From assembly GCA_016780605.1 (NCBI GenBank), contig JADHLS010000038.1, positions 1 through 14,828 on the forward strand: 14,828 bases of DNA. Reading direction: 5' to 3'. The notes below the pieces were generated by a model. The model ran no database searches. It had not been told where the DNA came from and saw nothing but the letters and a program-made list of their open reading frames with translations. Positions 6,968-13,544 of the stretch are shown here, piece by piece. Position numbers and translations under genes: made by a program. The stretch comes from Reyranella sp. (GTDB lineage: Bacteria > Pseudomonadota > Alphaproteobacteria > Reyranellales > Reyranellaceae). Each line of letters begins with the position of its first letter. The first letter of the stretch is position 1.

Positions 6968-9010
6968 GTGGTGAAGGCCCAAGTTCGAGTTGTCTGTGCG
7001 CACGATTGCCCCGACATGTGCTCGCTCATCGCGCATGTCGAGGATGGCAAGATCGTGCGCGTCCAGGGCGACCCCGACCATCCCTACACGGCGGGCTTCG
7101 CCTGCGGGAAGGTCAATCGCGATGCCGACCTCGTCAATTCGCCCGAGCGCATCAAGACGCCGCTGAAGCGCACCGGGCCCAAGGGCGCGGGCCAGTTCAA
7201 GCCGATCACCTGGGACGAAGCGCTCGACGAGACCGCCGCCAAGTGGAAGGCGATCATCGCCGAGAGCGGCCCACTGGCGCTGCTGGGCTACGCCTACTCC
7301 GCCCACCAGGGCCTGATGAACCGCGGGCTGGTGAACGGCCTGTTCCATGCGCTGGGCAGCTCGCGCCTGCTGGCCGGCACGGTGTGCGACACCTGCTGCG
7401 AGGCGGCGTGGGACGTCACCGTCGGCCCGGTCGGCGGCGCCGATCCCGAGGACGTCGTGCATTCCGACCTGGTGATCTCCTGGGGTGCGGATCTTGCCGC
7501 CACCAACGTGCACTTCTGGGCGCTGGCCGAGGAGCAAAAGAAGAAGCGCGGCGTGCCGATCGTGGTGATCGATCCGCGCCGCACGCGCAGCGCCAAGGCG
7601 GCCGATCTCTACCTGCCCATCAGGATTGGCACCGATGCCGCTCTGGCGCTGGGCATCATGCACATCCTGGTGCGCGACAAGCTCGCCAACCGTGACTACA
7701 TCGGCCAGCACACGCTGGGCTTCGACAAGGTCGAGCGCGAGATCCTGCCGAAGTTCGCGCCTCAGCGGGTCGCCGAGATCACCGGGCTCGCCGTCGCCGA
7801 CATCGAGATGCTCGCGGCGATGTACGGCAAGGCCAAGGCCGCGCTGATCCGCCTTGGCGAAGGCATGACCCGCCTCACCCACGGCGGCCAGGCGCTGCGC
7901 ACCGTGACCTTGCTGCCCGGCGTCTCGGGCCACTACGCGGTGAAGGGCGGCGGCGCGTTGCTGCTGACGGCGGCGTCGTGCGATCTCAACTACGCCGCCG
8001 TGCGCAAGCCATCGGGTCCGGCCGCGACGCGCAATGTCAATCACCTGCGCCTCGGCGAAGAGCTTCTGAACATGAAGGATCCGCCGATCCGCGCCCTCTA
8101 CGTGTCGGCCAACAATCCGGCCGTAACCTGCCCCGAGGTGCACAAGGTGCGGAAAGGCCTGGCGCGCGAAGACCTGTTCACGGTGGTGCACGATCCCTTC
8201 ATGACCGACACGGCGAAATACGCCGACATCGTGCTGCCGGCGGCGAGCTATCTGGAGACCGACGATCTCTATCGTGCCTACGGCGCCTACTGGATGCAGT
8301 GGGGCCGTCAGGCCGCCAAGCCTCGCGGCGAGGCGCGCTCGAACTTCGACGTTGCGCAGGCGCTCGCCCGGCGCATGGGCCTCACCGACCGGATCTTCAC
8401 CCTGGTGCCGCAGGAGGCAGCCAAGGAATTGTTCAAGGGCGCGACCGGACCTGCGGGCGCGGCCGATCCCGCGAAGCTGTTCGCCGGCGAGCCGATCCAT
8501 ATCGCGCACGCGTTCAAGGGCCAGCAATTCAAGACGCCGTCGGGCAAGCTCGAGTTCTATTCCGAACAGCTCGCCCAGCAGGGCCTCTCGCCGCTACCGG
8601 ACTGGAACGAGGATCCGGTCGAGGTCGCCGAGGCGGCGAAATGGCCGCTGCGGCTGCTGACGGCGCCGGGCTACTTCCAGGCGCACACGGCCTTCTCGGG
8701 CGTGGATTTCCTGCGCCAGCGCGAGGGCAGGCCGTTCTGCGTGCTGAACCCGGCCGACGCCGCAAGGCGCGGCCTCAAGGGCGGCGACGAGGTGCGGTTG
8801 TTCAACGACCGCGGCGAGATCGGTCTGGTGCTGCAGGTGAGCGACGATATCCAGCCCGGCGTCGTGCTGGTGCCCGGCCAGCGGCCCAGCAGCGAGGCGG
8901 TGTCAGGCACCATCAACATGCTCTGCTCCGACCGCTACACCGACATGGGCGCCGGTGCCACCTACCAGAGCACGTGGCTCGATGTCGGGAAGTGGCAGAA
9001 GGTGTCGTAG
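6968..9010 (+). CDS. Molybdopterin (bis-MGD) oxidoreductase with [4Fe-4S] domain
   Basis: The 680-residue protein begins with an iron-sulfur domain with cysteines C10, C14, C18 and C46 (CAHDCPDMC...FACGK). The molybdopterin-binding body follows (ITWDEALDE near 80, DLVISWGADLAATNVH near 170-185, VIDPRRTRSAKAADLYLPI, YVSANNPAVTCP, DPFMTDTAKYADIVLPAASY). The C-terminal cofactor-binding domain is about 558-680 (RLLTAPGYFQAH, INMLCSDRYTDMGAG). A likely molybdenum ligand is C140 in TVCDTCCEA, with C143 and C144 close by; which one binds is uncertain. There is no Tat signal, so the enzyme is probably cytoplasmic. Start codons are GTG at 6968 or 6971 behind GGGGAG; the second has better spacing (8 versus 5 bases). 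No electron-transfer subunit gene is adjacent. The substrate is unknown; family members act on formate, sulfur compounds or N-/S-oxides. Confidence 0.92.
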   Translation: MVKAQVRVVCAHDCPDMCSLIAHVEDGKIVRVQGDPDHPYTAGFACGKVNRDADLVNSPERIKTPLKRTGPKGAGQFKPITWDEALDETAAKWKAIIAESGPLALLGYAYSAHQGLMNRGLVNGLFHALGSSRLLAGTVCDTCCEAAWDVTVGPVGGADPEDVVHSDLVISWGADLAATNVHFWALAEEQKKKRGVPIVVIDPRRTRSAKAADLYLPIRIGTDAALALGIMHILVRDKLANRDYIGQHTLGFDKVEREILPKFAPQRVAEITGLAVADIEMLAAMYGKAKAALIRLGEGMTRLTHGGQALRTVTLLPGVSGHYAVKGGGALLLTAASCDLNYAAVRKPSGPAATRNVNHLRLGEELLNMKDPPIRALYVSANNPAVTCPEVHKVRKGLAREDLFTVVHDPFMTDTAKYADIVLPAASYLETDDLYRAYGAYWMQWGRQAAKPRGEARSNFDVAQALARRMGLTDRIFTLVPQEAAKELFKGATGPAGAADPAKLFAGEPIHIAHAFKGQQFKTPSGKLEFYSEQLAQQGLSPLPDWNEDPVEVAEAAKWPLRLLTAPGYFQAHTAFSGVDFLRQREGRPFCVLNPADAARRGLKGGDEVRLFNDRGEIGLVLQVSDDIQPGVVLVPGQRPSSEAVSGTINMLCSDRYTDMGAGATYQSTWLDVGKWQKVS

Positions 9011-9020
9011 GTGCAGAGAC

Positions 9021-9332
9021 TCACACGAACTTGTGCTGCGTCCGCTCGCGCTTGGCGAGCTTCGGCACGGCCTGGCCCACGATCAGCGTCTTGAAGTGAT
9101 CGGTCTGCTGATGATCGGCGAAGGCCGCCTCGTCCTTGAAGACCTCGTAGAAGAAGAACTTGTGCGGCTCGCTGGTCGACTGGTGGATCTGGAATGCCTT
9201 CACGCCGGGCTCGCGCTGGGCCTGCGGCAGGAACTGCCGGACGATCGCCTGGACCTGCTCGACCTGGTCGGGCTTGGCCTCCCAGAAGGCGGTAACGACG
9301 AGACCATCCTTGAGCGTATGAAGATCGGCCAT
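9021..9332 (-). CDS. ABM-domain protein, putative quinol monooxygenase
   Basis: A 103-residue single-domain protein of the antibiotic-biosynthesis-monooxygenase fold (dimeric alpha+beta barrel, YgiN-like). Family features are the first strand GLVVTAFWEAKP, a helix 20-38, REPGVKAFQIHQS, FFFYEVFKDEAAFADHQQT and DHFKTLIVG. I chose the ATG at 9332 because GGAG stands 6 bases upstream; a longer frame from 9380 would add 16 residues without homologous look. Such proteins are cofactor-free oxygenases or simple stress proteins, and function cannot be fixed from sequence. It is convergent with the molybdoenzyme gene, with only 10 bp between the two stops. Confidence 0.85.
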   Translation of the reverse strand: MADLHTLKDGLVVTAFWEAKPDQVEQVQAIVRQFLPQAQREPGVKAFQIHQSTSEPHKFFFYEVFKDEAAFADHQQTDHFKTLIVGQAVPKLAKRERTQHKFV

Positions 9333-9387
9333 GACTAGCTCCATCGGTTGACGATGGCGCGACCATAGGTATGCCCTCATCGCTGTT

Positions 9388-9407
9388 GCTTCGGCGCCGG
9401 GCGAAGC
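9388..9407 (-). terminator. Hairpin between SGNH hydrolase and ABM genes
   Basis: GCTTCG (9388-9393) and CGAAGC (9402-9407) form a perfect 6-bp stem with an 8-base loop, 16 bp after the SGNH hydrolase stop in its direction of transcription. No T-tract follows, so it may be a Rho-dependent pause, mRNA end-stabiliser or weak terminator. Confidence 0.4.
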
Positions 9408-9423
9408 GGTTATGCCCGCCTGT

Positions 9424-10713
9424 TCACTTGGCCTTGGCGATGGAGCGGCGGTCGATCAGCGAGTCGAGCTCGGCCTTCACCCGGTCGGCGACGAGCGCCT
9501 CGCCTTTCTGGCTCCAGTGCCCGTCCATCTTGCGATAGGTCCCCGGAATACCCTCGAGCGTCGGGCGCAGGTCGACATAGCGAATGCCGGCCTTGCCCAG
9601 GGCGCCCGCCAGCTGGGCGGTCCACTCGTCACAAACGTAGTTCCAGCTGTAGGCTCGCGGCCATGGCTTCCAGAAGTCGACATACTGAGGGTCGACGCTG
9701 CCCATCGGCACCAGGAACACTACCAGCGGCACGTTTCGCCGGCGCAGCACGCGGTCGGTGGCCTCGATCCACGAGAAGGTCGCGTCGACCTGCGCGCCGC
9801 CCATCACCCGCTTGACGTCGGCGCGGCTCTTGGCGACCCCGAAGTCGCGCGCTTCCCAACTCAGCAGCGTTCCGAACATCCAATCCAGCAGGTATTCCTG
9901 TTCGCCTTCCTTCTGCGGCCGGGCGATGTCGATAAAGCGATTGCCGCCGCGAGACAGGATCTCGGTCAGCTGCTCCTCCGACATATCGGGACGGTGGTAC
10001 GTCTTCACGTACGAAACGATGCGCTTCAGCCGTTCCTCCGGCGGCGACATGACCGCAGCGTAAAGCATGTCCTCGTCGTTGGCGGGCGCCGTCGACCGGG
10101 AACGGAAGAAAGCGGCGAGGTCGAGCCGGTTGACCACCAGCCAGTTCGTACGCGGCATGACCATCCCGAGCAGCGCCCCACCGGGCGATTCGTCCACCCA
10201 GCGCGGCCAGATCGAATGGCCCTCGTTTGGCTGCATGAAATCGTTGCCGGCATAGATGAACAGCAAAACCGCATCCGGCTGCATTTCCACCGCCACGTCA
10301 CGAATGCGGTAGTAATAGCTGCGCGGATCGGTGGCGCCGACGCCGAGGTTGACCGCCTCGACCTTCTGGCTGGGGGCCATGCGCTGCTGGACTGCCGCCG
10401 GAAGCGACAGAGGGGTGAAACGCGAATCGACGAAGCTGTCGCCGACGAACACCGCGCGATAAACGCCTGCCGGCTTGGAGAGCGTGCGCTCGCTGTCGCG
10501 CATGCCCCACGAGTTGTCCGGATCAGCGAGCCACGGCTGGTTCTTGAACGGCGTCGCCAGCGGGCGCTCCAGCGCGGGTTCGCGGGGGTTCATGGCCCGC
10601 GCCGGCCAGGCCGGCACATAGAACGAGGACAGAAATTCGATCCCCCCCAAGCTGACCGCGACGAGAATCAAACCGAACAGGGTGCCGAACACCCAACGTT
10701 TACTGCGACGCAT
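9424..10713 (-). CDS. Membrane-anchored SGNH/GDSL hydrolase-family protein
   Basis: With the start at 10713 the protein has 429 residues: a short basic N-terminus (MRRSKR), one hydrophobic segment at about 7-30 (VFGTLFGLILVAVSLGGIEF), then a periplasmic domain. The SGNH blocks are visible: VFVGDSF with nucleophile S93, NLGVGATDP with the block II glycine near 124, YAGND with N157, and DGHWSQKG with catalytic D397 and H399. The Asp-x-His plus tryptophan and the anchored topology recall AlgJ/AlgX-like and other polysaccharide O-acyl-handling SGNH proteins; this is a fold-level resemblance only. The longer frame from 10887 would add 58 residues of low quality before the anchor and is unlikely. 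A weak AAAGAGAAAC precedes the ATG. No capsule or exopolysaccharide genes lie nearby, so the substrate is unknown. Confidence 0.85.
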   Translation of the reverse strand: MRRSKRWVFGTLFGLILVAVSLGGIEFLSSFYVPAWPARAMNPREPALERPLATPFKNQPWLADPDNSWGMRDSERTLSKPAGVYRAVFVGDSFVDSRFTPLSLPAAVQQRMAPSQKVEAVNLGVGATDPRSYYYRIRDVAVEMQPDAVLLFIYAGNDFMQPNEGHSIWPRWVDESPGGALLGMVMPRTNWLVVNRLDLAAFFRSRSTAPANDEDMLYAAVMSPPEERLKRIVSYVKTYHRPDMSEEQLTEILSRGGNRFIDIARPQKEGEQEYLLDWMFGTLLSWEARDFGVAKSRADVKRVMGGAQVDATFSWIEATDRVLRRRNVPLVVFLVPMGSVDPQYVDFWKPWPRAYSWNYVCDEWTAQLAGALGKAGIRYVDLRPTLEGIPGTYRKMDGHWSQKGEALVADRVKAELDSLIDRRSIAKAK

Positions 10714-10749
10714 GTTTCTCTTTGTTCGCTGGTGCCGCACGACAGAAGC

Positions 10750-10770
10750 AGCGGGCACCCATTGCCCGCT
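10750..10770 (-). other. Perfect 8-bp inverted repeat in the SGNH leader region
   Basis: AGCGGGCA (10750-10757) and TGCCCGCT (10763-10770) flank a 5-base loop. It lies in the 183-bp space between the SnoaL-like gene and the SGNH start at 10713, on the same strand as both. It could be a terminator of the SnoaL-like gene (the T-tract is absent) or a leader hairpin or operator for the hydrolase. The rest of this gap contains no convincing ORF; GATTAT on the minus strand near 10806-10814 is a possible -10 without a good -35. Confidence 0.45.
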
Positions 10771-10896
10771 CCTCACGACCATGCTCCGCCGCCCCCGCGG
10801 CAACGGGATAATCGCAGGATGATGTTCCGACGGCGACCCCTTTCGCGGCTTTGTGATCCCCGCGACGTCGCATCGCGGCTGCAGCATTGGAGAATG

Positions 10897-11304
10897 TCAC
10901 GCCAGGCTGATCAACGGCGTGGGCCAGGCGATGGACCGAGCAGAGCGCAGCATCGCTGTGTCCATGTAGACGCGCTCCTCGGCGATGCGTCCGTCGCGCA
11001 GGCGGAACTTGTCGACGCCGCGCCAGTCCAGGCGCTGGCCATCCGTGGTGCGCGTCGCCTGCCATTCGACGACCACCACGTCTCGACGGGATGTCCAGTC
11101 GAGCAGTTGCCAGACGTGGTCGGGCGCTGCCTTGCGCACTAGTTCGGTGAGCTGCCCCATCTCCTTGCCCGCGACGGGCCGGTCGTAGAGCGGCGAATGA
11201 AGTGTGCCGTCGGGGTGCCAAAGCTCCAGGAAGGCCTCGCCGTCGTGTGCCGCCCAGGCGGCGGCGAAGCGGGTTACGAAGTCATGGACGTCGGTCTCGT
11301 TCAT
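10897..11304 (-). CDS. SnoaL-like/NTF2-fold protein
   Basis: A 135-residue protein with the SnoaL-like plan: an N-terminal helix (VHDFVTRFAAAWAAHDGEAF), LELWHPDGTLHSPLYDRPVAGKE, a mid helix, VWQLLDWTSRRDVVVVEWQA, and RGVDKFRLRDGRIAEERVYM. The pattern of a helix, a small insert at LHSPL and a curved sheet ending in dGrI.e...y.D is typical of nuclear transport factor 2-like enzymes and binding proteins, whose functions vary from isomerase to dehydratase to none known. Tandem ATGs lie at 11307 and 11304; AAGGAG stands 4 bases from the first and 7 from the second, so I prefer the second. A much longer in-frame extension to 11814 runs antisense through the next gene and is rejected. It is divergent from the amino-acid binding protein gene. 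Confidence 0.82.
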   Translation of the reverse strand: MNETDVHDFVTRFAAAWAAHDGEAFLELWHPDGTLHSPLYDRPVAGKEMGQLTELVRKAAPDHVWQLLDWTSRRDVVVVEWQATRTTDGQRLDWRGVDKFRLRDGRIAEERVYMDTAMLRSARSIAWPTPLISLA

Positions 11305-11368
11305 CATCGATCTCCTTGCCGTGGCCGCTGGAATAGGCGATGCGAGGTGGGCCGGTCTGGCGGAGTTC

Positions 11369-11381
11369 GGACGCGACGTCC
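11369..11381. promoter_or_regulatory. Inverted repeat upstream of the sigma-54-like promoter
   Basis: GGACG-CGA-CGTCC is a perfect 5-bp inverted repeat with a 3-base centre, ending 6 bases before the -24 element. It could be an operator for either divergent gene. It does not resemble an NtrC box. Chance occurrence in GC-rich DNA is possible. Confidence 0.25.
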
Positions 11382-11387
11382 TGCCTC

Positions 11388-11403
11388 TGGCATGATCGGT
11401 GCA
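11388..11403 (+). promoter_or_regulatory. Sigma-54-like (-24/-12) promoter of the AapJ-like gene
   Basis: TGGCATGATCGGTGCA has GG at 11389-11390 and GC at 11401-11402 exactly 10 bases apart. It matches the RpoN consensus TGGCACG-N4-TTGCW at all fixed positions except two (C to T in the -24 box, T to G in the -12 box). Transcription would start near 11413-11415, about 33 bases before the start codon. The palindrome GGTGCACC (11398-11405) overlaps the -12 element. An RpoN promoter fits nitrogen-regulated uptake. Confidence 0.6.
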
Positions 11404-11446
11404 CCCGATCGGAAACCCGGTCGGGGAAAGAAAAGGGAGCTTTGCG

Positions 11447-12472
11447 ATGCGACGGTTTTCACTCGCGGCGGCGGCCGGCATGGCCGCGATTGTGCTGTCG
11501 GGCCAGGCGATGGCCGGCAAGGATCTCGACGCCGTCAAGGCGCGCGGCACGCTGATCTGCGGCGTCGCCACCGGCGGCCTGGCGGGCTTCATGATGGCCG
11601 ACAGCACCGGCAAGTGGGTCGGGCTGAACGTCGACGTCTGCCGCGCCGTCTCAGCGGCAATCTTCGGCGATTCGGAGAAGGTGAAGTACGTGGCGGTGTC
11701 GGGCCAGCACCGCTTCACGGCCCTGCAGGCGGGCGAAGTCGATCTGCTGTCGAACAACACGACCTGGACGATGGGCCGCGACACCCAGCTCGGCCTCGAT
11801 TTCACCGCCGTCACCTATTACGACGGTCAGGGCTTCATGGTGCCCAAGAAACTCGGCGTGAAGAGCGCCAAGGAGCTGAATGGCTCCACGGTGTGTGCGC
11901 TCTCGGGCAGCACCACCGAGCTCAATGTGGCCGACTATTTCCGCGCCGAGAAGATGACGATGAAGCCGGTCCTCTCCGACGATCCCGACCTGATCCGTGG
12001 CGCCTTCTTCTCGGGGCGCTGCGATGTTTTCACCGGCGACAGCGTGCGCCTCTATGCCACGCGCGCTGCGACGGCGCCCAACCCGGACGACTACGTCATC
12101 CTGCCGGAGATCATCTCCAAGGAGCCGCTGGCGCCGGCCGTGCGCCAAGGTGACCACCAGTTCGCCGACATCGTGCGCTGGACGCAATACGCCATGCTGG
12201 AAGCAGAGGAGTACGGCATCACCTCGCAGAATGTCGACGAGATGCTGAAGAGCGACAATCCCTCGATCAAGCGCATCCTCGGCGTCACACCGGGCATGGG
12301 CAAGGCGCTCGGGGTCGACGAGAAGTGGGTCTACAACATCGTCAAGCAGGTCGGGAACTACGGCGAGAGTTTCGATCGCAATCTCGGCATGGGCAGCCCG
12401 CTCAAGATCGCCCGTGGCCGCAACGCTCTGTGGACCAAGGGCGGCCTGCAATACGCGCCCCCCATTCGCTGA
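11447..12472 (+). CDS. General L-amino-acid ABC transporter substrate-binding protein, AapJ/BztA-like
   Basis: The 341-residue periplasmic protein has a Sec signal (MRRFSLAAAAGMAAIVLSGQ, likely cleavage after AMA at residue 23). The mature part follows the AapJ pattern closely: LDAVKARGTLICGV, GLNVDVCRAVSAAIFGD, RFTALQAGEVDLLSNNTTW, TMGRDTQLGLDFT with the likely carboxylate-binding R111, YYDGQGFMVPK, STVCALSGSTTELNVADYF, GRCDVFTGD, and the C-terminal ending NALWTKGGLQYAPPIR. Most family members read SRNTTW where this has SNNTTW. GGGAG lies 7 bases before the chosen ATG; the upstream frame from 11399 adds residues that overlap the promoter. No permease or ATPase genes follow, so it is an orphan binding protein that may share a transporter encoded elsewhere. 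It is followed after 22 bp by a nucleoside hydrolase gene. Confidence 0.92.
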   Translation: MRRFSLAAAAGMAAIVLSGQAMAGKDLDAVKARGTLICGVATGGLAGFMMADSTGKWVGLNVDVCRAVSAAIFGDSEKVKYVAVSGQHRFTALQAGEVDLLSNNTTWTMGRDTQLGLDFTAVTYYDGQGFMVPKKLGVKSAKELNGSTVCALSGSTTELNVADYFRAEKMTMKPVLSDDPDLIRGAFFSGRCDVFTGDSVRLYATRAATAPNPDDYVILPEIISKEPLAPAVRQGDHQFADIVRWTQYAMLEAEEYGITSQNVDEMLKSDNPSIKRILGVTPGMGKALGVDEKWVYNIVKQVGNYGESFDRNLGMGSPLKIARGRNALWTKGGLQYAPPIR

Positions 12473-12494
12473 GGGGCGATCCGCTGAGGCAGTG

Positions 12495-13454
12495 ATGGCG
12501 CGCAACAGGCTGATCCTCGATACCGACGGCGGGGTTGACGACGCTCAGGCCTTGCTGCTGCTGATCGCGAACGGGCGCATCCCCGATGCGATCACGACGG
12601 TGTACGGCAACGTGAGCCTGGAGGCGGCGACCGAGAACATCCTGGCGACGCTGGCGATCGCGTACGCCGACATCGAGGTGCATGCCGGTGCAGCGCTGCC
12701 GCTGGTCCAGGACCTGATCGATGCGCGCCATGTCCACGGCGAGGACGGTCTGGGCGGCGCACCGCGTCCGGCGCAGACGCCCGATGCGGCCGGTTCGGAC
12801 GCCGTGCAGTTCCTCACCGCTACGCTCGTGAAAGCCGCCGCCGACGCCGATCCGGTCGATCTCCTGATGATCGGCCCGCTCACCAACCTGGCGCTTGCGC
12901 TCCGGCGCACGCCGGGCATCGCCGCCGGCATCGGCCAGCTCACCATCATGGGCGGCACGCTCTGGGGCCGCGGCAACGTCACGCCGGCCGCCGAGTTCAA
13001 CATCTTCTGCGATCCCGAGGCGGCCGCCGTGGTGCTAGGCGCGGGCCTCGATACGACCCTGGTTCCCTGGGAGGCCTGCCTGGCCCACTTCGTGGCAGGC
13101 AGCGACATCGACCGCATCCTCAAGGTCGTTCCCGACAGCGACTACAAAGCCTTCATCCGCGCCTTGATCGACCACGACCGAGGCCGCCGTATCCGCGATG
13201 GCGAGGGCGACCGCCTGGCCCTGATCGATCCCCTTGCCGCCGCCGTGGTCGTCGAGCCCGGCGTCGTCACGCGCACCCTGCGCGCGTCCGTTGCCGTCTC
13301 CCTGGCGCCCGGCCTGACCCGTGGCATGACGGTGATCGATCCGTCAGGCCGCGTCGGTACCCCTGCGGTCACCGTGGTCGAGGAGGCGCATGCCGACCGC
13401 CTCGCGACCCTCATGGCTGCCGCCCTGGCCTATTCGCCGACGCCGAGGGCATAA
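12495..13454 (+). CDS. Nucleoside hydrolase family protein
   Basis: The 319-residue protein has the size and motifs of inosine-uridine-preferring nucleoside hydrolases, which split ribonucleosides to base and ribose. It has the N-terminal calcium/ribose site LDTDGGVDDAQAL (D9, D11, D15, D16), YGNVSLEAATEN, VHGEDGLGG at 80-88, LLMIGPLTNLALAL at 123-136, IMGGTLWGRGNVTPAAEFNI with E167 and N169, and the second calcium Asp D245 in LALIDPLAAA. Two departures from the common pattern are Gly for Pro at position 12 (usually DTDPG) and Ile244 where many members have His before the final Asp. GAGG stands 5 bases before the ATG. It follows the AapJ-like gene by 22 bp and is probably co-transcribed, suggesting nucleoside or related N-ribosyl scavenging for nitrogen. 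Confidence 0.92.
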   Translation: MARNRLILDTDGGVDDAQALLLLIANGRIPDAITTVYGNVSLEAATENILATLAIAYADIEVHAGAALPLVQDLIDARHVHGEDGLGGAPRPAQTPDAAGSDAVQFLTATLVKAAADADPVDLLMIGPLTNLALALRRTPGIAAGIGQLTIMGGTLWGRGNVTPAAEFNIFCDPEAAAVVLGAGLDTTLVPWEACLAHFVAGSDIDRILKVVPDSDYKAFIRALIDHDRGRRIRDGEGDRLALIDPLAAAVVVEPGVVTRTLRASVAVSLAPGLTRGMTVIDPSGRVGTPAVTVVEEAHADRLATLMAAALAYSPTPRA

Positions 13455-13459
13455 TTTTT
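13422..13459 (+). terminator. Probable intrinsic terminator overlapping the nucleoside hydrolase stop
   Basis: GCCCTGGC (13422-13429) pairs with GCC-G-AGGGC (13442-13450), eight pairs with one bulged G and a 12-base loop, and is followed by ATAATTTTTC with five consecutive T (13455-13459). The stem lies in the last codons and the stop codon TAA sits between stem and T-run. It would end the AapJ-like/nucleoside hydrolase transcript before the next gene. Confidence 0.5.
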
Positions 13460-13494
13460 CCTATGGCTGCCGTGCAGGCGATTTTCTTTTCCCT

Positions 13495-13510
13495 TGGCAC
13501 GAAATGCGCT
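13495..13510 (+). promoter_or_regulatory. Sigma-54-like (-24/-12) promoter before the C26 hydrolase
   Basis: TGGCACGAAATGCGCT has a perfect TGGCACG -24 box and GC at 13508-13509, with GG and GC exactly 10 bases apart; the two T of the -12 box are GC instead. A pyrimidine-rich stretch precedes it. Transcription would begin near 13520, about 25 bases before the gene's ATG. It is the second such element on this strand within 2.1 kb. Confidence 0.5.
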
Positions 13511-13544
13511 TAGCTCCCGACAGGAACCTCAGCGGCGGGAGTAG

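Noticed and set aside
6935..8527. Minus-strand 530-codon frame opposite the molybdoenzyme
   Set aside because: It is antisense to a protein with intact iron-sulfur and molybdopterin motifs; long antisense frames are expected at this GC content.
9412..11142. Plus-strand 576-codon frame opposite the SGNH and SnoaL-like genes
   Set aside because: It crosses two minus-strand genes and the gap between them, with no domain and His/Arg-rich shadow composition.
11308..11814. Upstream extension of the SnoaL-like frame to a 305-residue protein
   Set aside because: The extension runs antisense through the start of the AapJ-like gene, and the AAGGAG site with tandem ATGs at 11304-11307 gives a normal-length SnoaL-like protein.
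12467..12489. Direct repeat CGCTGAGG at 12467-12474 and 12482-12489
   Set aside because: Two 8-base copies around a stop codon and a ribosome site are easily explained by chance or a small local duplication; no mobile-element sign is nearby.
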